A stretch of DNA of 17,278 bases from AP-15 sp035252905 (GTDB taxonomy: Bacteria; Pseudomonadota; Alphaproteobacteria; ATCC43930; CGMCC-115725), in contig DATFCQ010000432.1 in the NCBI GenBank assembly GCA_035252905.1, positions 1 through 17,278 on the forward strand, written 5' to 3'. The notes under the pieces are model-generated. The model was not told the origin of the DNA. It made no database searches and saw only the letters and a program-made list of their open reading frames with translations. Of this stretch, positions 7,261 to 13,903 are shown piece after piece (position 1 is the stretch's first letter; every line of letters starts with the position of its first letter). The translations under genes and the position numbers were made by a program.

Positions 7261-8865
7261 ATGAACTATGACGTCGTGATCATCGGAGGGGGAGCGGCCG
7301 GATGCGTGCTGGCCGGCCGATTGGCCGCCGATGCCGAGATTTCCGTGCTGTTGCTGGAAGCCGGGCCGGATTATCCCGATCCGGCCGTCCTTCCGGACGA
7401 AATCAAGTTCGGCCACACGCGCTTTGCCGAAGCCCCGGACTCGCAGCACAACTGGGCCTTGCGGGGCGTCATCACCGAGGAGCAAGGCGCAATCCACGTG
7501 GCGCAGGGCAAGGTGATCGGAGGCGGGTCGTCGATCAACGGTCAGGCCATGCAGCGGGGGTTCCCCGAGGATTTCGACTCCTGGGCCGCCCTCGGCAACG
7601 ACCAATGGTCGTATGACAAGGTCCTGCCGTATTTTCGCAAGTCGGAGCACGATCTCGACATCCAGGACGAGTGCCATGGCGCGGACGGACCCATGCCGGT
7701 CAGGCGCCGTCAGTCAGGCCCCTGGCCGGTTCTCCAGCAGGCTTTCCATGCGGCCTGCATGCAGGCTGGGTTCGGCACCACGGAAGACAAGAACGGCCGG
7801 CACCCCGCCGGTCTCGGCGTGTCTCCGTCGAACAACCTGAACGGCGTCAGGATGAGCACGGCGATGACGCACCTCAATCCGGTGCGTCATCATCTGAACC
7901 TCACGGTGCGGGGTGGGGTGTTCGTCCGCAAGATCCTGATCCAGGACGGCAAGGCGGTCGGCGTGGAAGCCGAGAGCGGGGGGAAGGTGTTCCGCATCGC
8001 CGCCGGCCGGGTGGTGCTGAGCGCCGGGGCGATCCGATCGCCCCAATTGCTGATGCTCTCGGGCGTCGGCCCCGAGGACCAGCTGCGGCAACTCGGGATA
8101 CAAACGGTTTGCCCTCTCCCCGGCGTCGGCGAGAACCTCCGCAACCATCTCAGCGCCCAGACGACCTTCAAGGTCAAAGACGGCGTCTCCCTCGCCGCCC
8201 ACCCCGATGCGGTGCACTTTTCCCTGCACTTCACTGCGCAAGGGTCGAATGCCGTCAACGACATGGTGCTGCGGACCACCACCGTCGTCGACGAGCGGCG
8301 GGAGCGCGTTCCCGGCGTACGGACCAAGTATCTGGCGGGTGACGTTCCCCCCGAGCGGGTGGCGCGGATCTCGTGCACGCTCGGATTGCCCGACGGCTCG
8401 GGATACGTCAGATTGGCCTCGGCCGACCCCAATGTTCAGCCGTCCTTCAACTATCGCTATCTCCAGCATCCGAACGACAGGCGACGGGTGCGGGAAGGCC
8501 TGCGATTGGCGGCGAGACTGCTCGAATCCGACGCGTACAAGGACGTCGCCGATTACCGGATTCACCCGGCGGCCGACATTCTGGCCAGCGACGACGCTCT
8601 CGACCTGTGGATACGCCAGACCGTGGGCACGGCCAGGCACGTGTCCGGGACCTGCAAGATGGGACCGGACACGGATCCGATGGCGGTCGTCGATCAATAC
8701 TGCAGAGTGAAGGGCGTCCAGGGGCTGTGGGTAGCCGATGCCTCGGTAATGCCGCGCATCCCCCGGTCGGGGGGCGCCCATGCCACCGTGATCATGATCG
8801 GCGAGCGCGCCGCGGATTGGATTGCGACGGGTTACCCCGGCAATGACGGGCCCGGCCGCCGATGA
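7261..8865 (+). CDS. GMC-family FAD oxidoreductase with a His/His catalytic pair
   Basis: This encodes 534 residues with no signal peptide, so it is cytoplasmic. The Rossmann FAD site is GGGAAG at 9-14 with E33 as ribose ligand. GMC signature 1 lies around GKVIGGGSSINGQAMQRG (83-100) and signature 2 around GAIRSPQLLMLSGVGP (256-271). The C-terminal domain carries H460 in TARHVSGTCKMG and H507 in SGGAHATVIMIGERAAD. GMC enzymes oxidise an alcohol by hydride transfer to FAD with a catalytic His plus a second His or Asn. Here the second is His, as in glucose and aryl-alcohol oxidases; the other GMC gene of this window has Asn. The ATG follows a GAAGGGGG ribosome-binding sequence. The next gene, 156 bases downstream on the same strand, encodes an unusual duplicated-domain protein that may be its partner. 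The substrate and the electron acceptor are unknown. Confidence 0.93.
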   Translation: MNYDVVIIGGGAAGCVLAGRLAADAEISVLLLEAGPDYPDPAVLPDEIKFGHTRFAEAPDSQHNWALRGVITEEQGAIHVAQGKVIGGGSSINGQAMQRGFPEDFDSWAALGNDQWSYDKVLPYFRKSEHDLDIQDECHGADGPMPVRRRQSGPWPVLQQAFHAACMQAGFGTTEDKNGRHPAGLGVSPSNNLNGVRMSTAMTHLNPVRHHLNLTVRGGVFVRKILIQDGKAVGVEAESGGKVFRIAAGRVVLSAGAIRSPQLLMLSGVGPEDQLRQLGIQTVCPLPGVGENLRNHLSAQTTFKVKDGVSLAAHPDAVHFSLHFTAQGSNAVNDMVLRTTTVVDERRERVPGVRTKYLAGDVPPERVARISCTLGLPDGSGYVRLASADPNVQPSFNYRYLQHPNDRRRVREGLRLAARLLESDAYKDVADYRIHPAADILASDDALDLWIRQTVGTARHVSGTCKMGPDTDPMAVVDQYCRVKGVQGLWVADASVMPRIPRSGGAHATVIMIGERAADWIATGYPGNDGPGRR

Positions 8866-9021
8866 ATTCGGGGTGAGGGCATCGCGGCGCAGCACGGCTT
8901 TGCGTCGGGTGCGGTTGCTGTTGCGCGCGCCCCGCGGAAGGGCGATCCTCATATCAAATCGCGGGAAATCCCGCGACGCCGGTTCTACAGTCTCGCTCCC
9001 TCCCAAGAGGACTCTCTGGAC

Positions 9022-9936
9022 ATGGCCCAAGCATTGGAGAAGACACGGTTCGCGGCAGGTCCCGTCACGTTCGCCGTCAGACACGAATTGTGGGACGGCA
9101 ACCTCCAGGATCATGCCGACCAGGGCGTCGCCATCATCGTAACGGCGGATATCGCCGGCAAAGAGACGACCTTGCTGCGGTTCAATTGCTTCGATCTCGA
9201 ACGAAGCTACGTCTACGGGCCGGAAAACCCCGATCTGCGGCAGCGCGACGGCACGAGCCGGCTCTACCGGATGGACCCGATCGCCGACGGGAACCCGATC
9301 GGCTGGACCGTCAGGACCCTGGCGACGAAACTCCCGAAAATGCTGGACAGAGCCGGATACCCGGAGGTCGCCGCGGCAACCGATCTCGCCGAGGTGGAGC
9401 GCGTCCTCCCCGAGGTCGAGGCCCGCGCCCGGGAGCTGTTCGCCGCCAAGCGGAATACGGTCAAACATAACCGGGGCACGCATATCTTCGAGGCGGGGAA
9501 CATCCGCTTCGGGCTCGAGATGCGGCGGCAGCAGACGGGCGACGGCGGCCTCGCCGTACACGTGCTGGCGGACGTCGGCGGGTCGACGAACAGTTCCTAT
9601 GTCGAGGAAACCGAGATCCTGGCCTTCGACTGCTTCTGGCAAGCGCCGCATTACCATTACGGCCCGCGCAACAAGAACCACCGCATCTATTGGGACACCA
9701 CACTGGTCGAAGATCCCCTCGGCTGGGTCTTTGACCAGTTCGACAACAGAAAGCTCGGACCCATGATCGAACGCGCCGGTTATCCGGGGATCGCGGCGGA
9801 TCTGGATCTCGAAAAGATCGCCGCCGTTCTGCCGATCGTGAAAAAGAAGGCCCGCGAGATGCAGGCGGAAGGCGAGGCCTTGACGGGACACCCGGGCCTG
9901 CCGCTGGAGCCGACGCCGAACCTGGTCCCCCGCTGA
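9022..9936 (+). CDS. Tandem-duplicated-domain protein of unknown function, next to a GMC oxidoreductase
   Basis: This encodes 304 residues, soluble by appearance, with no signal peptide or membrane segment. I do not recognise a characterised family. The protein is an internal duplication. The first copy, about 15-140, has LLRFNCFDLERSYVYGPEN, then GWTVRTLATKLPKMLDRAGYP and a helical end. The second, about 160-280, has ILAFDCFWQAPHYHYGPRNK, then GWVFDQFDNRKLGPMIERAGYP and a similar end. The shared pattern is C-F-x(4,5)-Y-x-YGP-x-N, a GW about 25 residues later, and a helix ending RAGYP. The second copy is richer in His, Tyr and Trp (HYHYGPRNKNHRIYWD), so perhaps only it carries an active or binding site. 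The start codon follows AAGAGGA about 10 bases upstream. It is codirectional with the GMC gene and ends at a convergent palindromic repeat. An accessory, substrate-binding or independent enzymatic role is open. Confidence 0.8.
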   Translation: MAQALEKTRFAAGPVTFAVRHELWDGNLQDHADQGVAIIVTADIAGKETTLLRFNCFDLERSYVYGPENPDLRQRDGTSRLYRMDPIADGNPIGWTVRTLATKLPKMLDRAGYPEVAAATDLAEVERVLPEVEARARELFAAKRNTVKHNRGTHIFEAGNIRFGLEMRRQQTGDGGLAVHVLADVGGSTNSSYVEETEILAFDCFWQAPHYHYGPRNKNHRIYWDTTLVEDPLGWVFDQFDNRKLGPMIERAGYPGIAADLDLEKIAAVLPIVKKKAREMQAEGEALTGHPGLPLEPTPNLVPR

Positions 9937-9943
9937 GCAAACT

Positions 9944-10031
9944 TCACTCCCCCCAGCCCTCCCCCATCAAGGGGAGGGAGCGCAATGGTAAACCCTCCTC
10001 CTTGATGGGGGGAGGGTTTGGGAGGGGGTGA
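9944..10031. repeat. 88-bp CT/GA-rich palindromic repeat, copy 1
   Basis: Two CCCTCC/GGGAGG-type hairpins, with CCATCAAGG and CCTTGATGG cores, are inverted relative to each other and bounded by a TCAC...GTGA outer pair. The element matches the one at 14910-14997 over its whole length with a few differences; this copy is the less perfect palindrome. It lies between the convergent ends of the duplicated-domain gene and the Tyr-rich protein gene. Similar repeats are common between genes in alphaproteobacteria. Confidence 0.8.
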
Positions 10032-10092
10032 TCCGTAAAAGTTCTGGCCAGAGAGATCTGGTATTAAACGCACGAGGCGGAGCGCATCGCGC

Positions 10093-10455
10093 TCAGCGGC
10101 GGAGGATGAACCCTCTGCGTACGACGATGCCGGGCGCGAACCCGAAGACGGGTCCGACGATAATGCCGAAGCCGACCCCGCCGCCACGCGGCCAGACATG
10201 GTCGTCATTCGGATAGGAATCTAAATTGTACGAAGGGGGATAACTATAGAATGGGTTGGACAAAGGTTGTGCACAATTAGCCGGATAGGCGTAGCAATAA
10301 TACGGTCTGTACTGTCCATATTGCGGATAATAATAAGGGTATGAAGGCCGGGCCGCGGCCGGCGAGGGCAAGGGCGCGACGGCACAGCAGGCGGCGAGGA
10401 GGACGGCGGCAGCCATGCCGCCGGATCGGCGCCCGGCACGCGGCGTCGCGGGCAT
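10093..10455 (-). CDS. Small secreted Tyr/Pro-rich protein
   Basis: This encodes 120 residues with a basic N-terminus and a hydrophobic Sec-type signal (AAAVLLAACCAVAPLPSPAAA). The mature start is dominated by Tyr, Pro and Asn (RPSYPYYYPQYGQYRPYYC), and there is a hydrophobic Gly/Val C-terminal region GVGFGIIVGPVFGFAPGIVV ending in RRGFILRR. Two Cys (about 53 and 61) could form a disulfide. It should be periplasmic or surface-exposed; the function is unknown. The Tyr/Asn codons make 10200-10350 strikingly AT-rich for this genome. It starts 9 bases after the GMC stop and is probably the last gene of that transcript. An alternative start is Met14, just before the hydrophobic core. The coding call rests on the signal peptide and on similar small exported proteins in related bacteria. 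Confidence 0.65.
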   Translation of the reverse strand: MPATPRAGRRSGGMAAAVLLAACCAVAPLPSPAAARPSYPYYYPQYGQYRPYYCYAYPANCAQPLSNPFYSYPPSYNLDSYPNDDHVWPRGGGVGFGIIVGPVFGFAPGIVVRRGFILRR

Positions 10456-10464
10456 CGTCCGGCC

Positions 10465-12084
10465 CTACGCCGCCTTGGCGTCCTCCAGGACCATCGCGGC
10501 GCATTTCTCGCCGATCATGATCGAGGGCGCGTTGGTGTTGCCGCCGGGGACCTGCGGCATGATCGAGGCGTCGGCGACCCGCAGGGCCTCGATGCCGTGG
10601 ACCTTGAGGCGCGGGTCGACGACCGCATCGACCCCGCGGCCCATGCGGCAGGTGCCGACCGGGTGCAGATTGGAGACGCCGCGCACGCGGATCTCCTCGA
10701 TCATCTGTTCGTCGCTCTCGACCTGCGGTCCGGGCAGGACCTCCGCGACGACAAAGGGCTTGAGCGCCGGCTGCGCGGCAATCTTGCGGGCAAGGCGAGC
10801 GCCGTAGATCAGCGCGTCGAAATCGTATCGGCTCGCCAGGAAATTGAAGCGGATCTCGGGCGGCGCCGCCGGATCGGGGCTCTTGATCCGCACCGTGCCG
10901 CGGCCTTCCGGGCGCAGATGCACCGGGCTCAGCGTGAAGGCCGAAAACGGGTGCGGCTTGATCCCGGTGCGCAGGCGTTCGAGGGCGCTCCAGCCGAACA
11001 TGTTGATCTGCAGATCGGGCTGTTCGAGGCGGGGATCGCTCTTGACAAAGGCGCCGGCGTAGATCCCGGCGTTCGACAGATGACCGGAGCGGGCGACCGC
11101 ATATTGCACCGCCGCCTGCGCCTTGCGCAGGCCGCTCGCCGCCAGGTCGTTGATCGTGACCTTCTGCGAGCAGCGCCAGACCAGATAGGTGTTGAAATGG
11201 TCGTGCAGATTGGCGCCGATTCCGGGCATGTCGCGCACCACCGCGATCCCCAAGGGGCGCAAGTGATCGGCGGGGCCGAGCCCCGACAATTGCAACAGTT
11301 GCGGCGAGCCGTAGACGCCGCCGGAGACGACGATCTCGCCGCGGGCGCGCGCCGTCCGCATTCCCTGCGGCGTCCGGTATTCGACCCCGACCGCGCGCGC
11401 GCCGTCGAACAGGATGCGGGCCGCGTGCGCGTCGGTGACGATGTCGAGGTTGCGGCGGCCGCGCGCCGGACCCAGATAGGCGCGCGCCGCGCTCCAGCGC
11501 CGGCGGTTGTTGGTCGTCGTCTGGTAATAGCCGACGCCTTCCTGGCGGGCGCCGTTGAAATCGGGGTTCTCCGGGATGCCGGCCTCGATCGCGGCGCGCA
11601 CCATTGCGTCGCCCAAGGGCGAGCGCACCGGGTTGGAGACGCGCAACGGCCCGCCGACCCCGTGGAATTCGTCGGCGCCGCGCTCCTGGTGCTCGGCCTT
11701 CTTGAAGAAGGGCAGCACCGAATCCCAGTCCCAGCCCTCGCAGCCGCGCTGCCGCCAGCCGTCGTAATCGGCGGGCGTCCCGCGCATATAGACCATGCCG
11801 TTGATCGAGCTGGTGCCGCCCAGGACCTTGCCGCGCGGCTGGTAGAGGGTGCGGTTGTTGAGCTGCTGCTCGGGCTCGCTCTCGAACATCCAGTTGACGC
11901 GCGGATCGGTATAGGTCCGGGTGTAGCCGAGCGGGATGTGGATCCACGGATTGGTGTCGCGCCCGCCCGCCTCCAGCAATAGGACCCGCCAGCGCCCGTT
12001 CTCGCTGAGCCTTCCGGCGACTGCGCAGCCCGCCGAACCCGCCCCGGTCACGATGAAGTCGTAAATGTCGTTCGCGCTCGTCAT
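10465..12084 (-). CDS. GMC-family alcohol/choline-dehydrogenase-like oxidoreductase
   Basis: This encodes 539 residues in the canonical GMC layout: FAD Rossmann motif GAGSAG near residues 14-19 with the LLLEAGG ribose-binding strand, signature 1 around RGKVLGGTSSINGMVYMRG, signature 2 around GGVYGSPQLLQLSGLGP, and the catalytic pair H474 (NLHPVGTCRMG) and N518 (GGNTNAPSIMIGEK). This is the standard architecture of choline dehydrogenase (BetA) and AlkJ-type alcohol dehydrogenases. Length and motifs fit either, and no betaine-aldehyde dehydrogenase gene is nearby, so a specific name is not justified. It oxidises a primary alcohol with FAD as cofactor, probably passing electrons to the membrane chain. 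It is followed after 9 bases by the small secreted protein gene and is divergent from the SRAP gene, with 166 bases between them. Confidence 0.94.
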   Translation of the reverse strand: MTSANDIYDFIVTGAGSAGCAVAGRLSENGRWRVLLLEAGGRDTNPWIHIPLGYTRTYTDPRVNWMFESEPEQQLNNRTLYQPRGKVLGGTSSINGMVYMRGTPADYDGWRQRGCEGWDWDSVLPFFKKAEHQERGADEFHGVGGPLRVSNPVRSPLGDAMVRAAIEAGIPENPDFNGARQEGVGYYQTTTNNRRRWSAARAYLGPARGRRNLDIVTDAHAARILFDGARAVGVEYRTPQGMRTARARGEIVVSGGVYGSPQLLQLSGLGPADHLRPLGIAVVRDMPGIGANLHDHFNTYLVWRCSQKVTINDLAASGLRKAQAAVQYAVARSGHLSNAGIYAGAFVKSDPRLEQPDLQINMFGWSALERLRTGIKPHPFSAFTLSPVHLRPEGRGTVRIKSPDPAAPPEIRFNFLASRYDFDALIYGARLARKIAAQPALKPFVVAEVLPGPQVESDEQMIEEIRVRGVSNLHPVGTCRMGRGVDAVVDPRLKVHGIEALRVADASIMPQVPGGNTNAPSIMIGEKCAAMVLEDAKAA

Positions 12085-12163
12085 TGCCCTATCCCTACCC
12101 GTACCGACTTTTCCGGGCGACGATAACGGAGGGCGCGGCCGGGGTGAAGCGGGGCCCTCTCTC

Positions 12164-12182
12164 GGCGCATCAAAGATGCGCC
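12164..12182. promoter_or_regulatory. 8+8 inverted repeat in a divergent promoter region
   Basis: GGCGCATC-AAA-GATGCGCC is a perfect inverted repeat with a 3-base centre, about halfway between the starts of the divergent GMC (12084) and SRAP (12251) genes. It could be an operator or a hairpin in one of the leaders. A GCGCGC-rich alternating stretch follows at about 12191-12207. No regulator is identified. Confidence 0.35.
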
Positions 12183-12250
12183 GCCAATAAGCGCGCGAGC
12201 GCGCGCGGGGGGATGTTGCAGCCGGGAGGGCGGCGCGCCATCTTCAGACC

Positions 12251-12958
12251 ATGTGCGGTCGCGCCCGGCTCTCTTCCGACACGAGCGAATTGCGGCGCGT
12301 CTTCGGCATCCCGCCGGAGGCGCCGATCCCGAACGTTGCGGCCAATTGGAACGCGGCGCCGACGCAGGATCTGCCGGTCGTGCGCTACGACGCCGAAGAA
12401 AAGCGCCGAAGCCTCGAAATCATGCGCTGGGGGCTCGTGCCGTTCTGGGCCAAGGACGCAAAGATCGGCTATTCGACGTTCAACGCCAAGGCCGAGGGGA
12501 TCGCCCAAAAGCCTACCTTCCGCGAGCCGTTCCGCAAGCGCCGCTGCCTCGTGCCGTTCGACAGCTTTTACGAATGGAAGAAGGCGGGAAAGACGCGGCA
12601 GCCCTATGCGGTCGCCCCGGCCGACGGAGGACTCTTCGCGATGGCCGGATTGTGGGATCTGTGGCGCTCTCCCGCGGGAGAGACGGTCCGAAGCTTCACG
12701 ATCGTCACGACCGCGGCGAACGCGCTGCTCGCGCCCCTGCACGAGCGCATGCCGGTCATTCTCGACCCCGAGGACTGGCCCCTGTGGCTCGGCGAGGTTG
12801 CCGCCGAGCCGGCCCGCCTGGAGGCCCTATTGCGGCCCTGCCCGCCCGATCGGCTCGCGGTCTGGCCGGTCTCGCCGCGGGTCGGCAATGTCCGCAACAA
12901 CGATCCCGCCCTGGTCGAGCCGATCGCTCAAAACGAAGAAATCGGAAGCGCGACCTGA
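12251..12958 (+). CDS. yedK: SRAP-domain abasic-site protein (YedK/HMCES family)
   Basis: This 235-residue protein begins MCGRARL. Removal of Met exposes Cys2, which in this family forms a thiazolidine DNA-protein crosslink with abasic sites in single-stranded DNA and shields them from cleavage. That chemistry fixes the start codon, even though no clear ribosome-binding site precedes it. The other active-site landmarks are present: W60-G61-L62-V63-P64 followed by FWAKD, N78 in NAKAE, E108 in FYEWK and H164 in LHERMPVIL, matching C2/N75/E105/H160 of E. coli YedK. The length is typical. It acts at the replication fork or in the cytoplasm on damaged ssDNA. It stands alone on the plus strand, divergent from the GMC gene and convergent with yciA, and its end is followed within 20 bases by a palindromic repeat. 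Confidence 0.95.
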   Translation: MCGRARLSSDTSELRRVFGIPPEAPIPNVAANWNAAPTQDLPVVRYDAEEKRRSLEIMRWGLVPFWAKDAKIGYSTFNAKAEGIAQKPTFREPFRKRRCLVPFDSFYEWKKAGKTRQPYAVAPADGGLFAMAGLWDLWRSPAGETVRSFTIVTTAANALLAPLHERMPVILDPEDWPLWLGEVAAEPARLEALLRPCPPDRLAVWPVSPRVGNVRNNDPALVEPIAQNEEIGSAT

Positions 12959-12973
12959 ACAGGCGAATTATCC

Positions 12974-13107
12974 ATCATCCCGGCGAAAGCCGGGACCCAT
13001 TCCTCCGCTGCTCCGGACTTCTCAAGCAATGGCACTGCCTTACCAACGACAACCGGCCCGTGCCGCGGACGGATGGACCCCGGCTTTCGCCGGGGTGGCG
13101 AATGAGT
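12974..13107. repeat. Long inverted intergenic repeat (CCCGGCGAAAGCCGGG type)
   Basis: The arm CCCGGCGAAAGCCGGG (12979-12994) is the exact reverse complement of the 16 bases at 13079-13094; flanking ACCCAT / ATGGAC and CATCAT / GTGGCGAATG extend the match imperfectly. Each arm is itself near-palindromic. The 84 bases between are unlike either neighbour. The arm sequence is a very common dispersed repeat in alphaproteobacterial genomes. It fills the convergent gap between the SRAP and yciA genes and may act as a bidirectional transcription barrier. Confidence 0.8.
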
Positions 13108-13134
13108 AGGCGAAGGTGAGATATTTGCAAATCC

Positions 13135-13554
13135 TCAGCCCGCCTGATCCGGGCGCGGCGGCGGCAAGGCGCGCGGCCGGCGGTTCTCGCCGATCGCGAC
13201 ATAGGTGAAGATCGCCTCGGTCACCTTGCGCGTCTCGCCGGTGTGGAAATTGCGCCGCCAGGCCTCGATGCGGATCGTCATCGAGCTGCGCCCGGTGCGC
13301 ACCAGCTCGCCGTAGCAGCTGACCTCGTCGCCGACAAAGACCGGCTGATGAAACACCATGCCGTCGACCGCCACCGTGGCGCAGCGCCCCTGCGCCCGCT
13401 GCGCCGCCAGATTGCCGCCCGCCAGATCCATCTGCGCCAACAGCCAGCCGCCGAAGATGTCGCCGTTCGGATTGGCGTCGGCCGGCATCGCGATGACGCG
13501 GATCAGCGGCGCGGAGGCGGGCGCCGGCCCCGACGATGACGAACCCGGTTCCAT
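13135..13554 (-). CDS. yciA: Acyl-CoA thioesterase, YciA type (hotdog fold)
   Basis: This encodes 139 residues from the ATG at 13554. The N-terminal strand LIRVIAMPADANPNGDIFGG and helix WLLAQMDLAGG are the hallmark of YciA; the D of NGDIFGGW is the expected catalytic residue. The middle, VDGMVFHQPVFVGDEVSCYG, and the C-terminal TEAIFTYVAIGENRRPRALP complete a single hotdog domain. Family enzymes hydrolyse a broad range of acyl-CoAs in the cytoplasm and work as hexamers. An in-frame ATG at 13596 would add 14 residues (MVLRGGADRKRGRG) but lacks a ribosome-binding site and has no counterpart in YciA, whereas GGGAGG precedes the chosen start at short spacing. A Ser/Pro-rich leader of about 14 residues precedes the fold. 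It is divergent from the small secreted gene and purC. Confidence 0.93.
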   Translation of the reverse strand: MEPGSSSSGPAPASAPLIRVIAMPADANPNGDIFGGWLLAQMDLAGGNLAAQRAQGRCATVAVDGMVFHQPVFVGDEVSCYGELVRTGRSSMTIRIEAWRRNFHTGETRKVTEAIFTYVAIGENRRPRALPPPRPDQAG

Positions 13555-13638
13555 CCCCCTCCCCCGCTTCCTATCGGCGCCGCCGCGCAACACCATATAA
13601 CAGAGACGGCCATCGCCGTTGACCCTGTCGAGGTCTCG

Positions 13639-13893
13639 ATGCCCACCTTCGCGAAGATGCGTCGCTCTATGATCGCCGCCCTCCTCCTTGCCGCCGGTCT
13701 TGCCGGTGCGGCGCAGGCCGCGCCGGCCGCCTCCCGCTCACCGCCCGCTCTGCCCGCCGGCTCGGAGCGGACCGCGCCGCCGGCCCGCTCCACTCCGCAC
13801 ATGTTCCACCCGTCCTCGCCCTATGCGCCGTTTTATTCCTATTACGCGCGCTATGACGGCGCGGCGCGGCCGGACTTTGCCGGACGGGTCTGA
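13639..13893 (+). CDS. Small secreted protein upstream of purC
   Basis: This encodes 84 residues. After a short basic start, MRRSMIAALLLAAGLAGAAQ forms a Sec signal with likely cleavage at AQA-AP. The mature part is Pro/Ser/Ala-rich and ends in an aromatic patch, HPSSPYAPFYSYYARYDG. There is no known domain; the function is unknown. Its TGA stop is part of the sequence TGAGGAGCGGCCGATG, in which GAGGAG is the ribosome-binding site and ATG the start of purC. The two genes are therefore probably cotranscribed and may be translationally coupled. Gene status is supported by the signal peptide and this tight join; the true start could be Met7 (13657). It shares its Tyr/Pro bias with the secreted protein at 10093-10455, but no alignable similarity is evident. 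Confidence 0.6.
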   Translation: MPTFAKMRRSMIAALLLAAGLAGAAQAAPAASRSPPALPAGSERTAPPARSTPHMFHPSSPYAPFYSYYARYDGAARPDFAGRV

Positions 13894-13903
13894 GGAGCGG
13901 CCG

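Noticed and set aside
7261..8865. Assigning the first GMC enzyme to the mycofactocin-linked group or to choline dehydrogenase
   Set aside because: No mycofactocin genes or betaine-pathway genes are in the window, and the His/His pair differs from the usual choline dehydrogenase His/Asn.
7714..9891. A 725-codon minus-strand open frame across the GMC and duplicated-domain genes
   Set aside because: It spans two well-supported plus-strand genes, shows no recognisable domain, and has the composition expected of an antisense frame in GC-rich DNA.
10597..11982. A 461-codon plus-strand frame opposite the second GMC gene
   Set aside because: It is the antisense shadow of a gene with complete GMC signatures; the translation is Arg/Ala/Gly-rich with no motifs.
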